NCBI GenBank assembly: GCA_046318675.1
Contig: JBKCUA010000032.1
Span: 14,859-78,858, forward strand
Direction: 5' to 3'
From: JBKCUA01 sp046318675
GTDB lineage: Bacteria; Pseudomonadota; Alphaproteobacteria; JAJTHO01
DNA: 64,000 bases
The position numbers were made by a program, and so were the translations under genes. The notes under the pieces are model-generated. The model saw only the letters and a program-made list of their open reading frames with translations, ran no database searches and was not told the origin of the DNA. Within the stretch, counting starts at the first letter, position 1; the number at the start of each line of letters is the position of its first letter. Below, piece after piece: positions 1 through 7,641 of the stretch.

Positions 1-40
1 CTATACAAAACATTAATAAATTTATGTTGGAGAGATTATC

Positions 41-778
41 ATGAGTACCCAGTCTAACCCAGACACGATGGAAAACCGCAATCTTGATAATATCCGCCTA
101 CTAGCAGGCCTTGAACCAGCGGCGCGGCAAGCTATTGCCAACCAATGCGTATTTCAAAAATTTTCCCCGGAAACTTTTCTTCTTGATCGCGATCAGCAAT
201 CCGACGATGTTCTTTTTATTATCAAGGGTCAAGCGCGTATCGTCAATTACGCCCCCAATGGCAAGGAAATCAGTTTTGCCGATATTGGGGCGGGCGAATG
301 CTTAGGTGAAATTGCCGCCATTGACGGACGCCCTCGATCCGCTGCGGTGATGGCTCTAACACAGGTACAAGCAGGAATTCTGAAAGCCACACAGTTTCGA
401 AAGATGCTGCTAAGTCATCCGATTGTTTCCCTTGCATTATTAGAAAAAATGGCGGGAATGCTACGGGCAGCATCGGAACGGGTGATGTATCTCTCTACAT
501 CATCGGCTTATGCTAGGGTATACGCTGAAATATTACGCCAAGCCGAACTAGAATTACTCAAAAACCCACTAAAATCAACAGCAAATGTGGTTACTCTATC
601 CCCCGCCCCTGTACAGAGCGACATTGCAGCAAGGGTTTCAACTACCAGGGAAACCGTTGCGCGGGCTTTTGGAATCATGCAAAAGCGTAACCTCCTGCGC
701 CGCATCAAGGGTGGCGTTGAAATTCTTGACATTCGAGGCTTAACAGACCTTCTCGAAGAATCCCGCATTGAATCCTGA
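41..778 (+). CDS. Crp/Fnr-family transcriptional regulator, cAMP-type
   Basis: A 245-residue DNA-binding regulator. An N-terminal cyclic-nucleotide beta-roll (about residues 20-135) is followed by a dimerisation helix and a winged helix-turn-helix (about 185-235, with SDIAARVSTTRETVARAF as the recognition region). The phosphate-binding cassette reads GECLGEIAAIDGRPRSAAV, keeping the Glu and the Arg-Ser pair that contact cAMP in Crp. It lacks the N-terminal cysteine cluster of Fnr, so cAMP sensing is more likely than oxygen sensing; this is inference. The ATG follows a TTGGAGAG ribosome site. It lies 45 bp before a ferredoxin gene on the same strand. Perfect TGTGA-N6-TCACA and near-perfect sites elsewhere in the window (40117 and 43691) are natural candidate targets. 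Confidence 0.9.
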   Translation: MSTQSNPDTMENRNLDNIRLLAGLEPAARQAIANQCVFQKFSPETFLLDRDQQSDDVLFIIKGQARIVNYAPNGKEISFADIGAGECLGEIAAIDGRPRSAAVMALTQVQAGILKATQFRKMLLSHPIVSLALLEKMAGMLRAASERVMYLSTSSAYARVYAEILRQAELELLKNPLKSTANVVTLSPAPVQSDIAARVSTTRETVARAFGIMQKRNLLRRIKGGVEILDIRGLTDLLEESRIES

Positions 779-823
779 ACCTTTTTTGTTGTTTCAGAGG
801 AAAGAACGCCCTAGCTTGCACCC

Positions 824-1168
824 ATGAAAACGACTATCACTTTTATTGAAAAAAATGGCGCAGCCCGAAGCGTTGAAGCACCCGAAGGGTTGTCCGTACT
901 GGAAATCGCCCACCGCAATCACATTGATCTTGAAGGCGCCTGTGAGGGATCTCTCGCGTGTTCCACCTGCCATGTCATTGTTGATGCAAAGGATTTTGAT
1001 AAACTTCCCCCGGCCAAGGAAGAAGAAGAAGACATGCTGGATTTGGCCTTTGGCCTCACCCCTACCTCCCGCCTAGGGTGCCAGATTTTATGCAACGCCA
1101 GCCTCAACGGCCTCACCGTGCGCCTGCCTGCCGCCACCCGCAACATTCAGGTTGATAAAAAAGCGTGA
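824..1168 (+). CDS. fdx: [2Fe-2S] ferredoxin, ISC/adrenodoxin type
   Basis: A 114-residue vertebrate/ISC-type ferredoxin. The cluster ligands are visible as Cys40, Cys46, Cys49 (CEGSLACSTC) and Cys86 (LGCQI), with the acidic KEEEEDML stretch that docks reductases. In the ISC pathway it supplies electrons for sulfur reduction on IscU. The next gene is iscX, which supports an ISC role, although iscRSUA-hscBA are not in the window. The stop codon and the following start are a few bases apart, so the two genes are probably co-transcribed. Confidence 0.93.
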   Translation: MKTTITFIEKNGAARSVEAPEGLSVLEIAHRNHIDLEGACEGSLACSTCHVIVDAKDFDKLPPAKEEEEDMLDLAFGLTPTSRLGCQILCNASLNGLTVRLPAATRNIQVDKKA

Positions 1169-1172
1169 GCAT

Positions 1173-1391
1173 ATGACGGTAAAGCTGCGCTGGACGGATG
1201 TTCATGATATTGCCATTGCCCTGACTGAGGCGCACCCCGATCGTGATCCCCTGAGCGTACGGTTTACGGATTTACACCGCTGGGTCTGTGCACTGGAGGG
1301 GTTTGCCGATGACCCACAGCGCAGCAATGAGAAAATTCTAGAGGCCATTCAGATGGCTTGGGTTGATGAGTGGCAACTTTATCTTAAGTAA
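1173..1391 (+). CDS. iscX: Fe-S assembly protein IscX (YfhJ family)
   Basis: A 72-residue acidic protein starting MTVKLRWTDVHDIAIAL. It contains the family features DIA.AL, HPD.DP, RFTDLH.WV and the C-terminal EAIQMAW.DE. IscX binds IscS and modulates cysteine desulfurase activity. The ATG at 1173 is chosen over an in-frame TTG at 1152, which would overlap the ferredoxin stop. It sits directly after fdx, as in the E. coli isc operon tail, and a strong hairpin follows it. Confidence 0.9.
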   Translation: MTVKLRWTDVHDIAIALTEAHPDRDPLSVRFTDLHRWVCALEGFADDPQRSNEKILEAIQMAWVDEWQLYLK

Positions 1392-1401
1392 TTAAGAGGA
1401 T

Positions 1402-1429
1402 AAAATTGGTTTATGGCAAAACCAATTTT
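1402..1429 (+). terminator. Hairpin terminator after iscX
   Basis: A perfect 11-bp stem (AAAATTGGTTT at 1402-1412 and AAACCAATTTT at 1419-1429) closes a 6-nt loop, and CATTTTG follows. It starts 10 bp after the iscX stop and separates fdx-iscX from petABC. The arms are A/T-ended, so it could work in both directions, but no minus-strand gene approaches it. Confidence 0.65.
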
Positions 1430-1557
1430 CATTTTGGGCAGCTCCAGAAGTTTTGGCAACACTAGAATGCAATGACAGCACTGCTGAAAGCAATTGCGTT
1501 TTTCCGGGTGAAATGCTACCTGGGGCCGATAAGTTTTTTCATATTGGAACTTCTATA

Positions 1558-2112
1558 ATGACAACGCATTCTGATGCCGCTGCTTCCCAGCCAAGCCGGC
1601 GGGATTTTTTAACCCTTGCTGCTGGTGCTGTGGGTGCCGCGGGTGTTGTTTGCGCCGCGTTACCGTTAGTGGACACCCTAAGCCCGGCTGCCGATGTGTT
1701 GGCTCTTGCCAATACGGAAGTGGACATTAGCAAAGTCGCCCCGGGTCAGAGCATTACCGTGATGTGGCGCGGCAAGCCCGTCTTCATCCGCCGCCGCACA
1801 GCCGAAGAGGTTGAAAGTGCTCATCGTGATGATAGAATTAGTGATTTGCGCGATCCGCAATTAGATTCTGCCCGCGCTCCCAAGTCAGAATGGTTGGTTG
1901 TTGTGGGACAATGCACGCATTTGGGCTGTGTTCCTTCGGGTCAGAAATTGGGTGATAGCAAAGGGGAATTTGGCGGGTGGTTTTGCCCATGCCATGGTTC
2001 ACACTACGATACATCCGGTCGGATTCGCAAAGGCCCGGCACCGCTGAATCTGGCCGTTCCGCCTTATAAATTTGTTAGCGATACTAAAATTCTTATTGGT
2101 CAAACAGCGTAA
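1558..2112 (+). CDS. petA: Ubiquinol-cytochrome c reductase, Rieske iron-sulfur subunit
   Basis: The [2Fe-2S] subunit of the bc1 complex, 184 residues from the ATG at 1558 (MTTHSDAAASQPSRRDF). A twin-arginine motif (SRRDFLTL, residues 13-20) precedes a hydrophobic segment that serves as the membrane anchor. Cluster ligands are in box 1, CTHLGC (119-124), and box 2, CPCHGSHY (143-150). An open frame runs back to 1453, but that part has no good ribosome site and would put extra residues before the Tat motif, so the shorter form is preferred. First gene of petABC. Confidence 0.93.
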   Translation: MTTHSDAAASQPSRRDFLTLAAGAVGAAGVVCAALPLVDTLSPAADVLALANTEVDISKVAPGQSITVMWRGKPVFIRRRTAEEVESAHRDDRISDLRDPQLDSARAPKSEWLVVVGQCTHLGCVPSGQKLGDSKGEFGGWFCPCHGSHYDTSGRIRKGPAPLNLAVPPYKFVSDTKILIGQTA

Positions 2113-2133
2113 AAAAGTTGAGGAGATTGCCGC

Positions 2134-3441
2134 GTGTCTGAACATTCAACGACGCTTAAGTTTTCTGGCTGGAAGGGGTGGGTTGACGAACGCCTGCCGA
2201 TTTTCAGTGCCATGCACCATGAGCTAAACGAATACCCAACCCCTAAAAACCTCAATTATTGGTGGAATTTTGGTTCTTTAGCGGGGATTACCTTGGTCGT
2301 TATGATTCTGACGGGGTTAGTGCTGGCCATGCACTATACCGCTGATACTAAATTGGCTTTTCAAAGTGTTGAGCGCATTATGCGCGATGTGAACAGTGGC
2401 TGGCTTGTCCGTTATATTCACATGAACGGTGCCTCGATGTTTTTTCTGGTCGTATATATCCATATGTTTCGAGGTTTATATTACGGATCGTATAAAAAGC
2501 CGCGGGAGTTGCTATGGATTTTGGGGTGCCTTATCTTGTTGTTGATGATGGCCACCGCGTTCATGGGGTATGTGCTTCCCTGGGGGCAGATGAGTTTTTG
2601 GGGGGCGACGGTTATTACCAACCTATTTTCTGCGTTTCCTTTGATTGGTGAAGATATTGTGACATGGTTATGGGGCGGTTTTTCCGTGGATAACCCGACG
2701 CTGACACGTTTTTTTGCCCTGCATTTTCTTCTGCCTTTTGTGATTGTGGGGGTGGTGGTGCTGCACATTGTCGCGCTGCATAAGCATGGCTCTAACAATC
2801 CCCTTGGCATTGATCTTAAATATAAAAAAGACAAAATTCCATTCCATCCTTACTACACCATCAAAGACTTATACGGTCTTGGCCTGTTTGCCTTGCTGTG
2901 GGCTGGGTTTGTCTTCTTTGCCCCCAACTATTTGGGGCACCCTGATAATTATATTAAGGCCGATCCTATGGTGACACCGGCGCACATTGTGCCGGAGTGG
3001 TATTTTCTGCCTTTTTACGCTATTTTACGCGCGGTTACGTTTGATATACCATTGCCGTTCGGGTTTGTTATTGACGCGAAACTGGGCGGCGTTCTGGCGA
3101 TGTTTGGGGCGGTGGCGGTGCTGTTTGTCCTGCCTTGGCTTGATAAGCATCCGGTGCGTGCGGCAACCTTTCGCCCGTTGTATAAAAAAGCTTTTTGGGT
3201 TTTTGCCCTCGTGTGCTTAGGTTTGGGACAGGCGGGATCGTTGCAGCCTGATCAGCCCTTTTATTTTGTGTTTTTCGGTCAGCACATTGATCTGATACTT
3301 CCTACCGTGGTGTTTGCCCAAGCGTTTACATTGTTTTATTTCTTCTTTTTTGTGGTGCTGTTGCCGTTGTTGAGCCGTTTTGAAAAAACACCGCCCCTAC
3401 CGCTTAGCATCGCAACCCCTGTGCTGGGAGGTTCCCAATGA
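2134..3441 (+). CDS. petB: Ubiquinol-cytochrome c reductase, cytochrome b subunit
   Basis: A 435-residue polytopic membrane protein with the full set of cytochrome b features: about eight transmembrane helices, heme-binding histidines in LAMHYT, YIHMNG and VYIHMFRG, and the quinol-oxidation motif PEWY (in VPEWYFLPFYAILR). It oxidises ubiquinol at Qo and reduces quinone at Qi. The start is GTG at 2134 behind an AGGAG site at 2121. Its end overlaps petC by 4 bp, so the two are translationally coupled. It is full length for an alphaproteobacterial enzyme. Confidence 0.96.
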   Translation: MSEHSTTLKFSGWKGWVDERLPIFSAMHHELNEYPTPKNLNYWWNFGSLAGITLVVMILTGLVLAMHYTADTKLAFQSVERIMRDVNSGWLVRYIHMNGASMFFLVVYIHMFRGLYYGSYKKPRELLWILGCLILLLMMATAFMGYVLPWGQMSFWGATVITNLFSAFPLIGEDIVTWLWGGFSVDNPTLTRFFALHFLLPFVIVGVVVLHIVALHKHGSNNPLGIDLKYKKDKIPFHPYYTIKDLYGLGLFALLWAGFVFFAPNYLGHPDNYIKADPMVTPAHIVPEWYFLPFYAILRAVTFDIPLPFGFVIDAKLGGVLAMFGAVAVLFVLPWLDKHPVRAATFRPLYKKAFWVFALVCLGLGQAGSLQPDQPFYFVFFGQHIDLILPTVVFAQAFTLFYFFFFVVLLPLLSRFEKTPPLPLSIATPVLGGSQ

Positions 3442-4196
3442 GCCGCTTGTTATTGCTTCTTGTTTTGTTGGTTAGCCAAGTGCCCGTTGCCAAGGCGGCC
3501 GGGGGTGAGATTGTCTTGCCGGAACATGAATGGACGTTTACCGGTGTGCGGGGCACCTTTGATACGCATCAGTTACAGCGCGGCTTTCAGGTGTACAAAG
3601 AAGTTTGCTCCACCTGCCATGCATTGTCCTTGAAGGCTTATCGCAATCTTGCCGATTTGGGCTATTCTGAAGCGGAAATTAAGGTATTTGCCAGTCAATT
3701 CAAAGTCTGGGACGGCCCCAACGATGAAGGGGCAATGTTTGAGCGTCCGGCGATGCCCAGCGATCGTTTTGTGCCGCCGTTCCCCAACGCCAATGCCGCC
3801 CGCGCCGCCAACAATGGCGCCTATCCCCCGGATTTGAGCCTTATCGTCAAAGCCCGTCACGGTGGTGCGGATTATCTCAAGGCTTTGCTCATGGGCTATG
3901 GCGATGCCCCGGCTGGTATGGATATACCAAGCGGGATTTATTACAATAAGTACTTTCCCGGTCATAAGATCGCAATGGCTAAGCCATTGGACGATGGTGC
4001 GGTCACGTACGCCGACGGAACGCCTAACACGCTGGATCAGATGAGCACCGATGTCGCCGCCTTCCTCGCCTGGGCAGCCGAGCCGGAACTGGAAAAACGC
4101 AAGGAAACCGGGGTGCGGGTGATGCTGTTCCTCTTGGTCTTTACGAGCTTGCTGTATCTGTTAAAGCGGCAGGTTTGGTCAAAAGTGGAACACTAA
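3438..4196 (+). CDS. petC: Ubiquinol-cytochrome c reductase, cytochrome c1 subunit
   Basis: A 252-residue cytochrome c1. It has a signal peptide (residues 1-20), the covalent heme site CSTCH (57-61), an apparent Met ligand in HKIAMAKPLDDG, and a C-terminal membrane anchor (about 228-245, VMLFLLVFTSLLYLL). It passes electrons from the Rieske protein to cytochrome c. It is the last gene of petABC and converges with rimM, whose stop overlaps its own, leaving no intergenic space for a separate terminator. Confidence 0.95.
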   Translation: MSRLLLLLVLLVSQVPVAKAAGGEIVLPEHEWTFTGVRGTFDTHQLQRGFQVYKEVCSTCHALSLKAYRNLADLGYSEAEIKVFASQFKVWDGPNDEGAMFERPAMPSDRFVPPFPNANAARAANNGAYPPDLSLIVKARHGGADYLKALLMGYGDAPAGMDIPSGIYYNKYFPGHKIAMAKPLDDGAVTYADGTPNTLDQMSTDVAAFLAWAAEPELEKRKETGVRVMLFLLVFTSLLYLLKRQVWSKVEH

Positions 4197-4690
4197 GACG
4201 GTAGCCATAACAACGCCACCGTCCGACCCACGGCATCAACCTCGCCGACAAAGCCCTCTTTAAAAGGAATATACTCCTCATTGCCCGAAGCAAAGGTCAC
4301 GGCCAGCAAATCCCCCGCGCCGTAGTTGTGCACCCCGGTCACTTGACCCACCTCAACGCCACTGGCATCCAATGCCCGGCAGCCGATGAGATCGGCGTGG
4401 TAGTATTCCCCCTCAAGGGGCTGCGGCAAGGCTTCCCGCGCTGTCCATAAACCCTGCCCGTTCAACGCCTCGGCGGCGGTGCGGGTGTCCACCCCCTCCA
4501 GCGTCGCGGTGATACGCTGACCCTCACCGCGCAGGCTGGTAATCTTCACCGCCCGGCCATCCTCAAAAAACAACGGCCATTGCCGCAGGTCTTTGGCGTC
4601 CTGCGCGTAACACGCCAAATGCACCCCGCCCCGGACACCGTGGGGGGCGAGGATGCGGGCAAGGAGGACGCGGGGGGGGGTGTTAGGCAT
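4193..4690 (-). CDS. rimM: 16S rRNA processing protein RimM
   Basis: A 165-residue 30S maturation factor. The N-terminal RimM domain begins VLLARILAPHGVRGGVHL, and the C-terminal PRC-barrel holds GEYYHADLIGCRALD and EYIPFKEGFVGEVD. It binds S19/16S helix 31-33b during 30S assembly. The ATG at 4690 overlaps the end of the upstream KAP NTPase by 8 bp and has no Shine-Dalgarno sequence (CCCCCC precedes it), so translation probably depends on coupling. A run of nine C occupies codons 4-6. The usual neighbours rpsP, trmD and rplS are absent. Confidence 0.92.
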   Translation of the reverse strand: MPNTPPRVLLARILAPHGVRGGVHLACYAQDAKDLRQWPLFFEDGRAVKITSLRGEGQRITATLEGVDTRTAAEALNGQGLWTAREALPQPLEGEYYHADLIGCRALDASGVEVGQVTGVHNYGAGDLLAVTFASGNEEYIPFKEGFVGEVDAVGRTVALLWLPS

Positions 4691-6227
4691 GGGGGGAATC
4701 GTCGAGGAGGGTGCAGCCGGGGGTAGTTTTATCTTTATCTTCTTTATCTTCTTTATCTTCTTTGTTTTCTTTGTGTTGATACTGAAAATAGTTAGCAAAA
4801 TACTTTGCTGATCCCATGCCATAAGGGACACTTTGTTGGGGGGAAATTATTGTATCCAAAAGGTTAGTGATATCCCGTTTTAATGTTCTATCGCCTTGCA
4901 TAAATTCTTGAACAAAACCTTCTTGTGGACGCGTTCTTGTTGTCTGCTTTTCACTAAAATAACTATCATCACAACAACGGTTAAAGTTTGATTGTGCAAC
5001 AAAAACCCCATGGCGATTCTTCCACAGCCATGCCCACAGATCTTTCTGAAATTCCATCAAATACGCCGCTGCCAGAACATCCGCCGGGTTGCACTTGTCC
5101 CGCAACATAAGGATCAGGGAAGCTGACCGGTTAACGATGCGCTCTCCCATACGCAGGGTTGGCATTAGTCTTTTGAGAAAAAACCAAGCATGTTGAAAAT
5201 ACTCTTGTTGATCGAAATCAGCCCGATGAAATTCCTTGGCTATTTTCTTGAATTGCGTCAGCGTCAGGTCGGCAATCGCATCCTCCGGTGGGGCGGGCAA
5301 TTTATGAGCGGCCTGCACCACTTTTTTCAGATGCCCCTCGCCATAAGCACGCGCTTCATCGGGTTTTGCATGATGCCCCGCCAAATCGCCCAAAGCGTTC
5401 ACCACATGGGTACGGTCATACGCCAGCAGATAGGTTATCTTCGGAAAATCCGCGATCATCTTCATTAGTTGCAGCATGGCGCGAATCTCTTCCGGATTTA
5501 GCCGATCCATGTCTTCAACGACAACAATGATATGTGAAAAAGGCAGGGAACTTTTTTTCAGTTTTTCTGTGATGTCTTTTTTTAGTGTCTCAAGAGTGTT
5601 TTTTGGTTCAGTGCCTTTGAATTCTTTTCTGTATTCTTTTAACATAGAAGCAATTCTTATTACATAGTTTACCCGTTCAATAAAAAAAGACCCAATTCCT
5701 ATTACAACTACTGAAGTCACCCCAAGAGCAGAGTTTAAAGCTGATTTAAGAGCAGGGACAAAATCCGATGGATTTCCTATGTAAAGTTTTAGTAATTCTG
5801 TTTTTTCCAAAAAAAAGATGAGAACTAAAATTGGGATAGTTAATCCGACAATAATTTTCAGTCTGTTAAAAAACCGTTTCCATTTAGATAGATTCTCAAG
5901 AAAAGCAGCCAGATCCCGCAAAAACAAACTGGCCAGATGCTGCCTGTCGGTAAAATGCCAAGGATTAAAGACCATCCATTCTATGGGTTTCTCTTTATTT
6001 TCATTGTACGCTTCAATTTCTTCTTTGATCAATTTTATGGTGTGGGTTTTACCCTCGCCCCATTCGCCCTCGATGCCGATGGTAAATCCACCTTTATCGC
6101 CATCTTGAATTAAAGCGGGTTTGTCTTCGGCAATATCTTTAATTAAAGCGGCTATACTTTGCGCAAAAGGACGGCGATTTAACTCATCGTTAAGGGGCTC
6201 TCGATGATCTTTTTTATCTTCGGCCAT
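4683..6227 (-). CDS. KAP-family P-loop NTPase, membrane-anchored
   Basis: A 514-residue predicted KAP NTPase. The Walker A motif is GEWGEGKT (54-61) and the Walker B region is IIVVVEDMDRL (233-243). Two hydrophobic segments (about 124-140 and 168-184) lie between them, the diagnostic KAP arrangement that places the NTPase on the cytoplasmic face of the membrane. The C-tail is a charged K-E-D repeat encoded by 9-bp DNA repeats. KAP proteins include eukaryotic Kidins220 and bacterial members such as phage T7-exclusion PifA; the function of this one is unknown. The gene looks AT-richer than ychF and rimM around it, suggesting insertion into their operon. It follows ychF by 8 bp. Confidence 0.82.
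   Translation of the reverse strand: MAEDKKDHREPLNDELNRRPFAQSIAALIKDIAEDKPALIQDGDKGGFTIGIEGEWGEGKTHTIKLIKEEIEAYNENKEKPIEWMVFNPWHFTDRQHLASLFLRDLAAFLENLSKWKRFFNRLKIIVGLTIPILVLIFFLEKTELLKLYIGNPSDFVPALKSALNSALGVTSVVVIGIGSFFIERVNYVIRIASMLKEYRKEFKGTEPKNTLETLKKDITEKLKKSSLPFSHIIVVVEDMDRLNPEEIRAMLQLMKMIADFPKITYLLAYDRTHVVNALGDLAGHHAKPDEARAYGEGHLKKVVQAAHKLPAPPEDAIADLTLTQFKKIAKEFHRADFDQQEYFQHAWFFLKRLMPTLRMGERIVNRSASLILMLRDKCNPADVLAAAYLMEFQKDLWAWLWKNRHGVFVAQSNFNRCCDDSYFSEKQTTRTRPQEGFVQEFMQGDRTLKRDITNLLDTIISPQQSVPYGMGSAKYFANYFQYQHKENKEDKEDKEDKDKTTPGCTLLDDSPHA
4734..4769 (-). repeat. 9-bp tandem repeat in the KAP NTPase tail
   Basis: Three exact copies of TTTATCTTC (4734-4760) and a degenerate fourth (TTTGTTTTC) on the plus strand. 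On the minus strand they encode the repeating KED tripeptide near the KAP protein C-terminus. The period is a multiple of three, so copy-number change would lengthen or shorten the tail without shifting the frame. Confidence 0.85.
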
Positions 6228-6235
6228 TCCAGAGC

Positions 6236-7330
6236 TTACACATTAAACCGAAAATGCACCACATCCCCATCCTGGAAAACGTATTCTTTCCCCTCCACCC
6301 GCAGCTTGCCGGCCTCTTTGGCGCCGGTTTCGCCCTTGCAGGTGAGAAAGTCGCTGTAGCTAATGGTGGCGGCGGCGATAAAGCCGCGCTCAAAATCGGT
6401 GTGGATCACCGCCGCCGCTTGGGGGGCTTTGGTGCCTTGGGGTATTGTCCACGCCCTAGTTTCCTGCGGGCCAGCGGTAAAGTAGGTGAGCAGGCCAAGG
6501 CGGCTGTACGCCGCCCGAATAACGGTGTTGAGGCCCGGCTCCTTGAGGCCGATGCTCTCAAGAAATTCCCGCTGATCCGCCGGGGAGAGTTGCGCAGCTT
6601 CGGCTTCCACGGCTGCGGCAATCACCACCACGGGGGCACCTTCTGCGGCGGCTTTGATACGAACTTTTTCCACCAGGGCGTTGCCCGTGGCGGCCTCAGC
6701 CTCCAGCACGTTGCAAATGTACAGCAGGGGCTTTGCCGTCAGCAGTTGCAGCAACCGGAATGGTTTTTGCTCATCTTTTGTCAGCACCGCCGTGCGGGCT
6801 GGCTGGCCAGCCTCCAAAATCGGCAGGACTTTTTGCACCACGGCAAGCTCTTCCGCCGCCGCCTTGTCGCCGCCCTTAACCCGGCGGGCCAAGCCGTCGC
6901 GGCGTTTTTCCAGCGATTCTAAATCCGCCAGCATCAGTTCGGTTTCAATGGTCGCCGCATCGCGGAGGGGATCAACGCTCCCCTCCACATGGGTAATATC
7001 GGCGTCTTCAAAACAACGCAGGACGTGAGCCACCGCGTCCACTTCCCGAATGTGGCCTAAAAATTGGTTGCCAAGGCCTTCGCCCTTGCTGGCTCCGCGT
7101 ACTAGGCCGGCAATATCCACAAATTCCATCTGGGCGGGGATAATTTTTGCTGAACCGGCAAGGGCAGCGATTTTTTCAAGGCGAGGATCGGGAACAGCTA
7201 CCCGCCCCACGTTAGGCTCAATCGTGCAAAAGGGATAATTAGCAGCCTGAGCTGCCTGGGTCGCCGTCAGGGCGTTAAACAACGTGGACTTGCCCACATT
7301 GGGCAGACCAACAATACCACAACAAATCAC
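6236..7330 (-). CDS. ychF: Redox-regulated ATPase YchF
   Basis: A 364-residue Obg-family P-loop protein that prefers ATP over GTP and associates with ribosomes. The P-loop is GLPNVGKST (about 8-16), the switch region is VDIAGLVRGASKGEGLGNQFL, an alpha-helical coiled-coil insert follows (about 130-190), and a TGS domain ends in GKEYVFQDGDVVHFRFNV. The start is GTG at 7330, 9 bp after the rpsU stop. The order rpsU-ychF suits a translation operon; KAP and rimM follow tightly. Confidence 0.93.
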   Translation of the reverse strand: MICCGIVGLPNVGKSTLFNALTATQAAQAANYPFCTIEPNVGRVAVPDPRLEKIAALAGSAKIIPAQMEFVDIAGLVRGASKGEGLGNQFLGHIREVDAVAHVLRCFEDADITHVEGSVDPLRDAATIETELMLADLESLEKRRDGLARRVKGGDKAAAEELAVVQKVLPILEAGQPARTAVLTKDEQKPFRLLQLLTAKPLLYICNVLEAEAATGNALVEKVRIKAAAEGAPVVVIAAAVEAEAAQLSPADQREFLESIGLKEPGLNTVIRAAYSRLGLLTYFTAGPQETRAWTIPQGTKAPQAAAVIHTDFERGFIAAATISYSDFLTCKGETGAKEAGKLRVEGKEYVFQDGDVVHFRFNV

Positions 7331-7339
7331 AGCGGTAAC

Positions 7340-7543
7340 TTAAAAGCCGTCTTTTTCCAGCTTTTTCCGCATGACTTTGCGGAAGCGACGGACAGCCTCG
7401 GCTTTCTCCCGGGTTTTGCGCTCGGAAGGTTTCTCATAGTGGCGGCGCAGTTTCATTTCACGAAACACACCTTCGCGTTGCAGTTTTTTCTTGAGAGCGC
7501 GGAGGGCTTGCTCCACGTTATTTTCACGGACTTGAACGAGCAC
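7340..7543 (-). CDS. rpsU: 30S ribosomal protein S21
   Basis: A 67-residue basic protein with the S21 core ENNVEQALRALKKKLQREGVF and RRHYEKPSERKTREKAEAVRR. S21 helps mRNA recognition on the 30S platform. The start chosen is GTG at 7543 (VLVQVRENN), which matches the short N-terminus of alphaproteobacterial S21 and has AAGGG upstream. The frame stays open to 7660 but would run into the start of the divergent COQ9-EnvC gene. The 98 bp between the two genes must carry both promoters. Confidence 0.85.
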   Translation of the reverse strand: MLVQVRENNVEQALRALKKKLQREGVFREMKLRRHYEKPSERKTREKAEAVRRFRKVMRKKLEKDGF

Positions 7544-7641
7544 GAGTTTACGAGACCCTTCTGGTTTGCTAGAGTTAAAAGAAGACGCATGACGAAAAAA
7601 ACCGCCAACACGAAAAAACATTTTACGCAATAGGATAAAAA

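Noticed and set aside
1453..1557. N-terminal extension of the Rieske protein
   Set aside because: TTG start without ribosome site, and it would place 35 residues before the Tat signal; taken as upstream noncoding DNA.
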